Positions 43,630 to 51,762 of a stretch of 51,762 bases of DNA are shown piece by piece (the stretch's first letter is position 1; each line of letters opens with the position of its first letter). This DNA is from an uncultured Bacteroidota bacterium (GTDB lineage Bacteria; Bacteroidota; Rhodothermia; Rhodothermales; Salinibacteraceae), in NCBI GenBank assembly GCA_913056185.1, contig CAJXLV010000025.1, forward strand, positions 1-51,762, read 5' to 3'. Under the pieces are notes generated by a model that ran no database searches, was not told where the DNA came from, and saw only the letters and a program-made list of their open reading frames with translations. A program made the translations under genes and the position numbers.

Positions 43630-45075
43630 ATGCCCGACTACGACCTCGAAAAGCTCGACGACTACCGCTGGCAAATTCCCAAAACGGGCGGCATGCGCGT
43701 CCCGGCCCGCCTCTACGCCACCGAGGCGATGCTGGAGGACATCCTCTCGGACGACGCCCCCCAGCAGGCCGCCAACGTGGCCCACATGCCCGGCATCGTG
43801 GCCGCCTCCCTGGCGATGCCCGACATCCACTGGGGCTACGGCTTTCCCATTGGCGGCGTCGCCGCGTTCGACCCGGACGACGGTGTGATCTCGCCTGGAG
43901 GGGTGGGCTACGATATCAACTGCGGCGTGCGGCTCATGTCTTCGACGCTCACGAAGGAGGCCCTCGACCGCCGCGACACGGAGCGCCTCGTCGACGCCCT
44001 CTTCCGCCGCGTTCCTACGGGCGTGGGCGCCTCCGGCGCCCTCCGCGTCGACCCCTCCACGCTGCCGCAAGTGCTCCGCAACGGCGCCGAGTGGGCCGTG
44101 GGCAAGGGCTATGGCTCCGACGCCGACCTCGACGTGATCGAGGAGGGCGGGCAGGTGGACGGGGCCGACCCCGACGCCGTGTCCGCCCGGGCGAAGGAGC
44201 GCGGCCTCGACCAGATTGGCACCCTCGGCTCTGGCAACCACTTCTTGGAGGTCGGCTACGTGTCGGAGATCTACGACGACGAGGCCGCCCGCGTGATGGG
44301 GCTCCACGAGGGGCACGTCACGGCCATCATCCACTCCGGCTCGCGCGGGTTTGGGTACCAGGTGTGCGACGACGCGCTGTCGGACATGGACAAGGCGATG
44401 AACAAGTACAACATCGAGCTTCCGGACCGCCAGCTCGCCTGTACGCCCATCGACTCGCCGGAGGGACAGAAGTACATCCGGGGCATGCGTTGCGCCATCA
44501 ACTACGCCTTCGCCAACCGGCAGGTGATGGCCCACAACACGCGCCTGGCGTTCGAGGAGGCCCTGGACGTCCCCCCGCGCGAGCACGGCCTCCAGACGGT
44601 CTACGAGGTGGCCCACAACATCGCCAAGTTTGAAACGCACCGGGTGAACGGGCACGAGCAGGAGGTCTGCGTGCACCGGAAGGGCGCGACCCGCGCACTC
44701 CCCGCCGGTCATCCACTCGTGCCGGGACGCTACCAGCACGTGGGGCAGCCCGTCCTCATCCCCGGCGACATGGGGCGCTACTCGTACGTCCTGGTGGGCA
44801 CAGAGACTGCCCTGGACGAGACGTTCGGCAGTACGTGTCACGGCGCCGGACGCAAAATGAGCCGCCGCCGAGCCCGCAAGACGGCCGGGAACCGCAACGT
44901 TACCGCCGAGCTGGCCAACGAGGGAATTATTGTCCGGGGGGAGAGCCGCCGCACCGTCACGGAGGAGATCTCGGAGGCCTACAAGGACGTGGCCGACGTG
45001 GTGGAGGCCGTGGAGGGGGCCGGGCTTTCGAAGAAGGTAGCGCAGCTCCGTCCCCTCGGCGTCATCAAAGGATGA
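43630..45075 (+). CDS. rtcB: RNA-splicing ligase RtcB
   Basis: 481 residues; joins RNA 2',3'-cyclic phosphate (via 3'-phosphate) to 5'-OH ends using GTP and Mn2+. Metal and nucleotide motifs are complete: MPDIHWGYGFPIGG, GGVGYDINCGVRLM with the metal-binding Cys, LGSGNHFLEV, IIHSGSRGFG, and STCHGAGRKMSR with the histidine that carries GMP. The length is normal for the bacterial enzyme. The ATG at 43630 follows CTCGTTTTCTGCC. Convergent with smc across a 162-bp spacer with no supportable terminator. Archease and an Uma2-family gene precede it. Confidence 0.97.
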   Translation: MPDYDLEKLDDYRWQIPKTGGMRVPARLYATEAMLEDILSDDAPQQAANVAHMPGIVAASLAMPDIHWGYGFPIGGVAAFDPDDGVISPGGVGYDINCGVRLMSSTLTKEALDRRDTERLVDALFRRVPTGVGASGALRVDPSTLPQVLRNGAEWAVGKGYGSDADLDVIEEGGQVDGADPDAVSARAKERGLDQIGTLGSGNHFLEVGYVSEIYDDEAARVMGLHEGHVTAIIHSGSRGFGYQVCDDALSDMDKAMNKYNIELPDRQLACTPIDSPEGQKYIRGMRCAINYAFANRQVMAHNTRLAFEEALDVPPREHGLQTVYEVAHNIAKFETHRVNGHEQEVCVHRKGATRALPAGHPLVPGRYQHVGQPVLIPGDMGRYSYVLVGTETALDETFGSTCHGAGRKMSRRRARKTAGNRNVTAELANEGIIVRGESRRTVTEEISEAYKDVADVVEAVEGAGLSKKVAQLRPLGVIKG

Positions 45076-45237
45076 CGGGAAGGGCCCCGCCGGCCGTTCC
45101 GAGAAGCGAAGACAGCACGTCGAGCAGTCCGTTCTGCATGGCGACGGACGCGGGTCGACCAAAAAGAGAGGCGACCGGACCTCGAAACGTGCACGTGGGC
45201 GCCGAGCGGTCTGCGAGACGAACCGTCCCCGTCCGGG

Positions 45238-48200
45238 CTACTCCACCAGCTGCGTCGCCTCGTCGAACTCCACCCCCACGAGCTTCGAGACCCCCTGCTC
45301 CTCCATCGTCACGCCGTACATGCGATCCGAGAGGTCCATCGTGCGCTGGTTGTGGGTCACAAGCACGAACTGGGTATCGTCCTCAAAACGGCGGACGAGG
45401 TTCATAAATCGCTCCACATTGGCGTCGTCGAGGGGGGCGTCCACCTCGTCGAGCACGCAAAACGGACTCGGCTTCACCAGGTAGATGGAAAAGAGAAGCG
45501 CCGTGGCCGTGAGGGCCTTTTCGCCGCTGGACAACTGGTCGAGCGTGACCGGCCGCTTTCCGCGGGGCTTGGCGATAATCTCAATGGCCGAGTCGATCGG
45601 ATCGTCGGGATCTTCGAGCTGCAGTTCCGCCGTGGCCCCCTCGCCGAAGAGCTCCGTAAAGAGGTCGCCGAAGCTTTCTCTGATCTCGTCAAAGGTCTCC
45701 ATGAACTGCTCGGAGGCCTTTGTGTTAATCTCCTGAATCGTATCGAGGAGCGTGTCTTCCGCGTCCTCCAGGTCCTCTTTCTGTTCCCGAAGAAAATCGA
45801 GGCGCTCCTTCTCTTCGTCGTACTCTTGAAGCGCAAGAGGGTTGACGTCCCCGAGGGCATTTAGGGTGCCCCGCAAGCTCCGCACCTTCGACTGCGCCTC
45901 GGACTCGTCGAAGTCTTCGGGCACAGACACCGGAGTCTCGGCAAGGTCGCGCTCAAAGTCCGCCTCGATGCTTTCGAGCAGGTCCTGAGTGCGGGTCTCT
46001 ACCTCGGCGAGGGCGACGGACGCCTCGTTTTTCTGCTCGACGGCGTCTTCTCGCTCGCGGCGGAGGGACCGGAGGCGGGACTCCACATCGTCGATTTCGC
46101 TCTTCGTTTTTTGGAGGGCCTGCTCGGCCGCCTCCACGGCCTGATCGCGCGCCTCCCGCTCTTCTCGGAGGCCGTCGATCTGCGCGTCCAGTTCGCTCTG
46201 CGTGTCCAGCGCCGCCTCGATGTCGTCGTTCAGGTCCTCAATCGTCGCGGCCCGCTCGCCCGTGCGGCGATCAATCTCGTCGATCTGTTCGCGGGCACGC
46301 TCCAGGTCCTGCTCCAGGTTCTCCACGCGGTTTCTCGCCTCCACGGCCGCCACCTGCGCATCGCTGAAGGCGTCCACGGCGGCGCGCTCTCGCTTCTCGG
46401 CGGCGGAGAGGGCCTCCTCGGCCTCGGCTCGTTGCGTGCGGCGCTCCTCCATCATTTCCTTTGCGTCCGCGGCCGCCTCCCGAAGCGCCTCGACCTCCCC
46501 CGCATGCTCCGCGAGCTCTTCTTCGATCTCGGCGCGGCGCTCCTGCAGCTCGGCGCGGCGCTCCTGCACCGATGTGCGCTCGTACCGGAGGCGCTCCAGC
46601 CGCTGCTCGGCCTCGGACAGCGCGGTTTCGGCCTCGTCCACGGCCGCCTCCCGGGCCGACAGGTCGATCTCGCGAAGCGACGCCCGGGCTGCCTCCACGG
46701 CCTCCTCCTGTGCCGCACAGGCCTCCGCCAGCTCGGTCCGCTGCTCGCGTGCCTGCGCCAGTTGCTCGCGGCGGCCCAGGCGGCTGGCCGCGGGCGACAC
46801 GTCGCTCTGCTCACTGCCCCCCTTGAGAACCCCGCGCGCATCCACCCATTCGCCGGTGCGGGCGAAAAGGCGCACGGAGCGGCCGGATTCCCCAACGGCA
46901 TCCGCCAGCGTCTCAGCCTTTTGAAGGGTCTCGACGAGGTAGCAGTCGCGCAACAGCACGTCCGCCAGCGGGGCGTGGTCGGGGTCGGCGGTGCGGACGC
47001 AGTCGCGGAGGGGCGTGGCCCCATCGAGGGCGGGAGCGTCCGGGACCGTGTCGGGGAGGCGGTCGAGGAGCAAGAACGACGTTTGCCCTTTCTCCGCCTC
47101 GCGCAGGCGGCCGATGGCGGCGCGGGCATCTGGGGCGGAGGGCACCACGACACACGACGCGAGGTCGCCCAGGGCCGCGTCGAGCGCCACGCGCACGTCG
47201 TCGTCGCAGCCCAGCACGTCGGCCACCGTGCGGAGCTCATCGAAAGGCCCATCCGTCGCCAAAAACTGCACAGCGTCCGAAAACTCGTCGTAGCTCGACA
47301 CCAGGCCGTCCAGGAGGTCCACCTCCGCCTCGGCCGCGTCGCGCTGCCGCTCCAGCTCCCGCAGCTCTTCTTCGGCCGCCTCGAGGATTCGCTTCCGATC
47401 GTCGCGCTCCGTTTCCGCTGTCTCCAGGGCCGTCCGTGCTTCTTTCAGGGTTTGCTGAGCCGTGTCCCGGTCTGCCTCTGCATTGCTGATGCGCTCCTCA
47501 AACCGCTGCGCCTTCTCGGCCAGGTCATCGAGCTGGCGTTGCGCACGGGCCTGCTCGTCTTCCAGCAGCTCCTGCCGGTTCATCCGCCGATCGAGGCGAC
47601 GCCCCCGCTCGGCGTGCTCGGCCTCGGCGGCCTCGGCCGTTTCGCGGAGGGACTGCACCGTTTCGCGGAGGGACGCCGCGTCTGCCTTGGCCGCATCACG
47701 CTCCTCGCGGGCCTCGTCGAGGGCTGCCTCCGCCTCGTCGAGGGCGGGGCGGGCCTGCTCCAGGGCACTTTCCAGGCGGTCCACCTCGTCGGTTAGCGCT
47801 GCCCGACGCTCACGGGCCTCCTCCTGTGCCTGCATCGCCTCGTCCCGGTCCTCCCGCGCCCGTGTGAGGCGCTCGCGCTGCAAGCGCTGCTCCGCCTCCA
47901 GCTCGCGGACCTGTGCCCGCTGCTCCTGCAAGGCCTCGCGCCGCTCCTGAAGGGTGGCTTCCTGCTCCTCAAGAGTTTCTCGGAGCGCTTCCAACCGGCG
48001 CTCGGTGCCCCGCTCCTCCGCGGCCAGCGCATCGGCCCGGTCCCCCGCCGCCGTTTCCTCCGCCTGCAGGTCGTCCTGCCGCTCCACCAGGCGATTGTAC
48101 TCCACCTGCGCGAGCAGCACCTCCAGCCGGTGCAGCTCCTCTTCCGCCTCCCGGTAGCGCTGCGCCTTCTCCGCCTGTGTCCCCAGCCGCTCCACCTGCG

Positions 48201-48798
48201 TGCTCACCTCGTCGGTCAGGTCGCGGATGCGCTCCAGGTCCGACTGTGTGCTGTCGAGCTTGCGGAGGGCCTGCCGCCGGCGCATCTTGTAGCGCGTGAT
48301 GCCGGCCGCCTCCTCAAACATGCGCCGCCGATCCTCGGTGGAGCCGGACACCAGCTCATCGACCATCTTCAGCTCGATGACCGAGTAGGCGTCGGCCGCC
48401 ATGCCCGTGTCCATGAACAGGTTGGTAATGTCCTTCAGGCGGCAGGTGGTGCCGTTCATCAGGTACTCCGAGGTGCCATCCCGAAACAGCCGCCGCCCGA
48501 TGATGACCTCGGAATACTCTGTGGGCAGCACGCCGTCGGTGTTCTCGATCGTGAGGGCAACCTCGGCCAGGCCAACGGGGCGACGGTTGGCGGTGCCGTT
48601 GAAGATGAGGTTTTCCATCTTTTCCGACCGGAGCACGGTGGGTCGCTGCTCGCCGATGACCCAGCGGATGGCATCGACGATGTTCGACTTGCCGCACCCG
48701 TTGGGCCCCACAATGGTGGTCACGCCGGGGTCGAACGTGAGCGTGGTGGCGTCCGCAAAGCTCTTGAAGCCTTGCAGTTCGAGCTTGCTGAGGTACAT
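45238..48798 (-). CDS. smc: chromosome segregation ATPase SMC
   Basis: 1186 residues; ring-forming ATPase that organises the chromosome with ScpA/ScpB (not in this window). Walker A GPNGCGKSN (31-39) and the following WVIGEQ are in the N-terminal head. Long Glu/Arg/Ala-rich coiled-coil arms run roughly 170-500 and 680-1010, separated by a hinge (about 520-670, with VADVLGCDDDVRVALDAALGD). The C-terminal head has the signature LSSGEKALTATALLFSIYLV and Walker B FCVLDEVDAPLDDANV. The arms contain in-frame tandem duplications (for example around 46540-46570). Starts at the ATG at 48798; no partner gene is adjacent. Confidence 0.97.
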   Translation of the reverse strand: MYLSKLELQGFKSFADATTLTFDPGVTTIVGPNGCGKSNIVDAIRWVIGEQRPTVLRSEKMENLIFNGTANRRPVGLAEVALTIENTDGVLPTEYSEVIIGRRLFRDGTSEYLMNGTTCRLKDITNLFMDTGMAADAYSVIELKMVDELVSGSTEDRRRMFEEAAGITRYKMRRRQALRKLDSTQSDLERIRDLTDEVSTQVERLGTQAEKAQRYREAEEELHRLEVLLAQVEYNRLVERQDDLQAEETAAGDRADALAAEERGTERRLEALRETLEEQEATLQERREALQEQRAQVRELEAEQRLQRERLTRAREDRDEAMQAQEEARERRAALTDEVDRLESALEQARPALDEAEAALDEAREERDAAKADAASLRETVQSLRETAEAAEAEHAERGRRLDRRMNRQELLEDEQARAQRQLDDLAEKAQRFEERISNAEADRDTAQQTLKEARTALETAETERDDRKRILEAAEEELRELERQRDAAEAEVDLLDGLVSSYDEFSDAVQFLATDGPFDELRTVADVLGCDDDVRVALDAALGDLASCVVVPSAPDARAAIGRLREAEKGQTSFLLLDRLPDTVPDAPALDGATPLRDCVRTADPDHAPLADVLLRDCYLVETLQKAETLADAVGESGRSVRLFARTGEWVDARGVLKGGSEQSDVSPAASRLGRREQLAQAREQRTELAEACAAQEEAVEAARASLREIDLSAREAAVDEAETALSEAEQRLERLRYERTSVQERRAELQERRAEIEEELAEHAGEVEALREAAADAKEMMEERRTQRAEAEEALSAAEKRERAAVDAFSDAQVAAVEARNRVENLEQDLERAREQIDEIDRRTGERAATIEDLNDDIEAALDTQSELDAQIDGLREEREARDQAVEAAEQALQKTKSEIDDVESRLRSLRREREDAVEQKNEASVALAEVETRTQDLLESIEADFERDLAETPVSVPEDFDESEAQSKVRSLRGTLNALGDVNPLALQEYDEEKERLDFLREQKEDLEDAEDTLLDTIQEINTKASEQFMETFDEIRESFGDLFTELFGEGATAELQLEDPDDPIDSAIEIIAKPRGKRPVTLDQLSSGEKALTATALLFSIYLVKPSPFCVLDEVDAPLDDANVERFMNLVRRFEDDTQFVLVTHNQRTMDLSDRMYGVTMEEQGVSKLVGVEFDEATQLVE

Positions 48799-48987
48799 AC
48801 GTGCGACAGGTCAGGAGCAAAGCGGCTGCCGGAAAAGTGGACAGCGTGCGGACGATGGGGGTCCCCGGACACCAACGAGGCCTCCGGGATCGGTGGGGAC
48901 GGGGGATGACCCCCGATACTGGTAAAGAAACGGATCCCCCCGCGTTTTGCAAATGCACAGTTTGCGCCCCGCCGACGGGAGGACGGC

Positions 48988-49644
48988 TCAAAGGCCTACG
49001 CGAAGCATCAACACCCAGGCGCGAATCTCGGCCTCGTCGGGAAACGGCGCCTCTGCAAACGGCTGGGTCCCAACTGTCTGTGCGACGTCCGGCACGCCCC
49101 ACTCTCGGCGCAGCGTAAGGTTGAGCCTCTGCTGGGCAACCGTAACGGTGGCACCACCGCCCACCATCATGCCCGTGTCCACGCGACGAAAGAACGAGGG
49201 GCCCGCGTCGAACGACGCGTTCACGTCTCCGCCCGGCGTCTGGCGCTCGAAGATCTTGAGGGCGGCGTACCCGCCGGCCTCTGCGTGCACCGCCACCGAG
49301 CCTCCCACCGGCGCCTCCACATACGCCAGGAGCGGAAGCTGCAGGTATCCGGCGCCGTACTGAATGGAGCCGCCGTCTGGGCCCGAAATTTCAACACCGC
49401 GCTGCGCGAGTGACAGCTCGGCCTGTGCCGAAAGCGGCCCAAGCAGCTGTCGGCGCAGCAGGGCACCGCCCTGAAACGAGAGGTAGCCCCCGGAGCGGGC
49501 CTGCGGAGAGGCGGTGTTCACCCAGGTGCCCCCAATTGTGAGACCGAACTGGTAGTTGCTCTGGCCGAGCGCGCCGTGGGGACTTGCCCCCACGAGGCCC
49601 ACAAGCAACACAATGGCGATGCGTGTACGCGTGACTCTACGCAT
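48988..49644 (-). CDS. PorT-like outer-membrane beta-barrel protein
   Basis: 218 residues with a signal peptide (RIAIVLLVGLVGASPHGALG, cleavage near residue 28). The mature part has regularly alternating amphipathic beta-strands with turns (NYQFGLTIGGTW, GYLSFQGGALLRRQLLG, IQYGAGYLQLPLLAYVEAP, TGMMVGGGATVTVAQQRLNLTLR) ending in an aromatic/hydrophobic terminus (AWVLMLRVGL), as expected for an outer-membrane eight-strand-type barrel (OMP_b-brl_2). Function unknown. The ATG at 49644 starts the signal peptide. Gap to smc is 189 bp. Confidence 0.7.
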   Translation of the reverse strand: MRRVTRTRIAIVLLVGLVGASPHGALGQSNYQFGLTIGGTWVNTASPQARSGGYLSFQGGALLRRQLLGPLSAQAELSLAQRGVEISGPDGGSIQYGAGYLQLPLLAYVEAPVGGSVAVHAEAGGYAALKIFERQTPGGDVNASFDAGPSFFRRVDTGMMVGGGATVTVAQQRLNLTLRREWGVPDVAQTVGTQPFAEAPFPDEAEIRAWVLMLRVGL

Positions 49645-49820
49645 AGATCGGGACACCTGGGTTCGCAGCCGAAGCAGTCGGCACAACGAAGAGCCGGGCC
49701 GGGAGATCCTGCAGGACGGATGTGTGTGCCCGGCAGCACGAATTGCGCCCCCCTCCATTCACGCCCCACCCGTCTCCGGCACTGCCCCATCCGCAGCCTG
49801 CAGCCCTCTGCAGGCGATCC

Positions 49821-49925
49821 CTACAGGACAATCAGCCAGAGGACAAGAGCCACAAACGCCACCAGAAGTGCGTAATCGTCAAAATTAGATGCGTCTTTTT
49901 TGAGCTTTGCCTGTGTGGTCTGCAT
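49821..49925 (-). CDS. very small membrane protein candidate (34 residues)
   Basis: Starts at the ATG at 49925 with a short charged N-terminus (MQTTQAKLKKDASNFDDY) followed by one strong membrane helix (ALLVAFVALVLWLIVL) to the stop. The charge and hydrophobic layout fit a small bitopic protein. No homologue family is recognised and no ribosome-binding site is evident, so it may be chance. The longer open frame to 50126 looks non-coding. Confidence 0.4.
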   Translation of the reverse strand: MQTTQAKLKKDASNFDDYALLVAFVALVLWLIVL

Positions 49926-50285
49926 ACGTGGGTGCACATCTATGTCCAGAAAGGAGCGAAAGCAAGCCAGGAGCCCTCCTCCCTCCTGTCTTGCGGGGAC
50001 TTGGACCTGTACACACGCCTTTCGATTCCGGCCGGTCGACGAGTCGGCCCCTCCGCACGATGAATCACCACGCTCTTTTTGCACCGGCCTCCAGGCTGGC
50101 GGCACTTGGGCCGGGCAGGAACACATGCCCTATGCACGGTTGAGTGACTGCGCATACGTTTTTCGGAAGGGTCCTTGCACGGCGGACGCCTCCACTGCGG
50201 GGCATCCCTGCTCCTGACACCGACCCTCTCGACGAGCAGCGCCCTTCCTTCAGATTTTCTTGTCTGTACCGTCTCGCTTTGTTTG
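49926..50285. other. 360-bp spacer without supportable gene
   Basis: Lies between the small minus-strand ORF and the plus-strand DUF3078-like gene. I see no ORF with normal composition, no RNA gene and no clear promoter or terminator. The promoter of the DUF3078-like gene should lie here. Confidence 0.5.
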
Positions 50286-51242
50286 ATGATGCCTCCATCC
50301 CTCATGCCCCGCACTCTGTCCGTGCAGGCTCTTCTTTCTGCCCTACTCCTCCTTCTCCTTGCTCTCGGACCGGCGCGCACTCACGCCCAGTCCTCCGCAT
50401 CGACCCCTGCGCCGGACACCTCTCAGTTCGAGTACGAGCTGTCGGGGCGGTTCTCGGGCACGCAAAACGCCTACCGCAACTGGCAGGAAGGCGGGCTGAA
50501 TACCCTGTCTTTTAGCACCACGCTGGACGGAGCCGCCCGCAACCAGGCGGGGCGCTGGCAACAACAACATGCCCTCCGGCTATCGTTTGGCCTCTTGACG
50601 AGCGAAGCTGACAACGGCGACGAGCCCATTCGCAAAACCGACGACCTGATTCGCCTGGAGTCGAACCTTCGATACACCGGCTCTGGGTTCTTCCGCCGCT
50701 TCAAGCCGTCCATCTCTGCTCGCGTGCGCACCCAGTTCGCCAAGGGCTTTGACTACTCCAGCAACCCTTTTCCGGCGGGGCACCCACGGGCCGATCGGGA
50801 AGCGCCTGTGCAAACGTCTGCGTTCCTTGCCCCAGCTACCTTTGTGGAAACGCTCGGCCTGACGTACGCCCCCAAAGACTGGTACACCGTTAGCCTGAGT
50901 GCGGCTGCGAAGCAGACCGTGGTGCGCATCCAAGGCCTCCGGGTGCTCTACGACGTGGATCGTGACCACCTCGCCCGGCTGGAGGGCGGTGCAGAACTTG
51001 GGGCCACCGTCGACCGCGAAATTGCCGAGGACATCCGCTACCAGTCCAACGCAACGGTCTTCTTTTCCGCGGGACAGATCGAGGACCCGCCCGATGCGCT
51101 CTGGGAAAACTTTGTGACGATGCGGGTAAACAGCTGGCTCACCACCAATCTTGAGTTCGTCGCCCTCTTCGACCAAAATACCAGCGATGCAATTCAACTG
51201 AAGGAGGTCTTGTCGGTGGGCGTGACGGTTGACTTTATTTAG
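50286..51242 (+). CDS. DUF3078-like outer-membrane protein
   Basis: 318 residues from the first of two adjacent ATGs (50286, 50289; also 50304). Signal peptide SVQALLSALLLLLLALGPARTHAQ. The mature protein resembles Bacteroidetes DUF3078 proteins: an early FEYELSGRFSGTQNAYRNWQEGGLNTLSF (the NW.xGG element), then many amphipathic beta-strands, and a late hydrophobic strand pattern ending in VGVTVDFI as in outer-membrane barrels. Function of the family is unknown; outer-membrane location is inferred. It is alone on the plus strand. Confidence 0.8.
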   Translation: MMPPSLMPRTLSVQALLSALLLLLLALGPARTHAQSSASTPAPDTSQFEYELSGRFSGTQNAYRNWQEGGLNTLSFSTTLDGAARNQAGRWQQQHALRLSFGLLTSEADNGDEPIRKTDDLIRLESNLRYTGSGFFRRFKPSISARVRTQFAKGFDYSSNPFPAGHPRADREAPVQTSAFLAPATFVETLGLTYAPKDWYTVSLSAAAKQTVVRIQGLRVLYDVDRDHLARLEGGAELGATVDREIAEDIRYQSNATVFFSAGQIEDPPDALWENFVTMRVNSWLTTNLEFVALFDQNTSDAIQLKEVLSVGVTVDFI

Positions 51243-51295
51243 CGCGCTGCGATGTGGCTCGCTGCGGAGCCCTCCACCGGGGCCCCTCCGGCCGA

Positions 51296-51691
51296 CTACC
51301 GGAATTCCATCCAAAAGAGGATGGTGACGATCAAAATTGTGAGGCTGATGAAAATATTGGTGGCTGTGACCCAGGCTTCCTGCATGCGATCGAGCTTGTA
51401 CAGACAAAGGTCGTAGGCCCGATCGTAGGTGCGCCGCATGGTTGCGAGAAGCAGTTCGGGACTGTCCACCCCGTTGTACCGGGGGCGGGCCCGGGCAAAC
51501 ACGTACGACAGCTGCTCGACGTCTCGCTCGTACGCCCGGATGGACGTGCGCGCCTCATGGAGACGCCGGAGGAGGTCTCGAAGACGCCGACGGCCGTGAA
51601 GACTTTGACTTCTCCCCCGGCTGCTCGAAGAGGACCCCTCCGGGGCAAGGCGCGGGAGATTCTCCTGCGGGCTTCTCTGCCCTCGTCCCAC
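51296..51691 (-). CDS. orphan protein with C-terminal membrane helix, N-terminus uncertain
   Basis: 131 residues from a GTG at 51691. The C-terminal ~95 residues look genuine: a helical segment (LRDLLRRLHEARTSIRAYERD), TMRRTYDRAYDLCLYKLDRMQEAW, then one membrane helix (IFISLTILIVTILFWM). The first ~33 residues are Ser/Arg/Pro-rich and come from the dispersed repeat at 51604-51669, so the start may be wrong, or the gene may be a truncated C-terminal piece of a longer membrane protein. No alternative in-frame ATG is found between the repeat and the helical part. No family recognised. Confidence 0.45.
   Translation of the reverse strand: MGRGQRSPQENLPRLAPEGSSSSSRGRSQSLHGRRRLRDLLRRLHEARTSIRAYERDVEQLSYVFARARPRYNGVDSPELLLATMRRTYDRAYDLCLYKLDRMQEAWVTATNIFISLTILIVTILFWMEFR
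51604..51669. repeat. dispersed ~65-bp repeat, copy B
   Basis: Counterpart of 28864-28928, same orientation, about 75-80% matching by eye, centred on GCTGCTCGAAGA and CGGGGCAA. It overlaps the first codons of the minus-strand orphan gene. Confidence 0.6.
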
Positions 51692-51762
51692 GGGTCTGCA
51701 TTCCTGCCTCTTGGAAGAGGTCTTACGCGAACTCGCCGGGTTACACCGTTGCGGTTTACACC

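Noticed and set aside
46111..47796. A 561-codon plus-strand open frame inside smc
   Set aside because: It is the antisense of the repetitive coiled-coil codons of SMC and reads as Leu/Arg/Gly-rich repeats.

Overview
The window is GC-rich DNA that reads as a member of the Bacteroidota/Rhodothermota line. A Salinibacter-type halophile is the best guess. Pointers to this are many acidic proteins, an F-type ATP synthase operon without atpD and atpC, a long exported AtpB, a bactofilin/M23 pair next to atpZ, a Bacteroidetes-type alanine dehydrogenase, PorT-like and DUF3078-like outer-membrane proteins, and starts preceded by pyrimidine-rich leaders rather than Shine-Dalgarno purines. The genus is an inference; no rRNA is present to confirm it.

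Layout. Positions 1-3465 (minus) hold a divergent Hsp70 (cut by the window edge), a GrpE-family exchange factor, an RDD/SHOCT membrane protein and a dynamin-like GTPase reduced to its two ends by an internal deletion. Positions 3680-12241 (plus) hold a Nudix hydrolase and a TetR-controlled tripartite RND efflux cassette (TolC, adaptor, pump); the pump carries about 220 extra membrane-rich residues. Positions 12464-17404 (plus) hold a CNNM/CorC-type transporter, mpl, a cobalamin-type binding protein and an M19 dipeptidase. Positions 17512-28776 (minus) hold a Dda-like helicase, an SDR/DUF2867 protein, tRNA-Ser(GCT), the ATP synthase genes (order atpZ, small membrane protein, B, E, F, H, A, G), a bactofilin and an M23 peptidase. 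Positions 29370-36486 hold rpsT, a PKD/OmpA lipoprotein, lysS, an unknown gene, a Rossmann/DUF2520 protein, ald and a small unknown gene. Positions 36747-41442 (plus) hold an NSS transporter, a YfiM-like lipoprotein, purF and a serine hydrolase overlapping purF by 4 bp. Positions 41505-42330 hold two degraded gene remnants. Positions 42381-45075 (plus) hold an RNA-repair group (archease, Uma2-like nuclease, RtcB). The rest holds smc (minus), two outer-membrane proteins, a very small membrane ORF and an orphan membrane protein.

Functional links. The efflux genes form one regulated unit with a paired dyad just upstream of tetR. Archease and RtcB form a known cofactor-ligase pair with a nuclease-fold gene between them. 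The ATP synthase operon lacks beta and epsilon, which must be encoded elsewhere. The Hsp70/GrpE/RDD/dynamin group is the strongest candidate for a poorly described system (chaperone plus membrane-remodelling GTPase), with its GTPase apparently lost here.

Non-coding structure. Short tandem duplications (11-16 bp) recur in at least six spacers, a ~65 bp dispersed repeat occurs twice, and several leaders contain strong dyads (tetR, ald, purF) or intrinsic terminators. No rRNA, CRISPR array, insertion sequence or prophage was seen. All calls come from reading the sequence and its translations; no database search was run.
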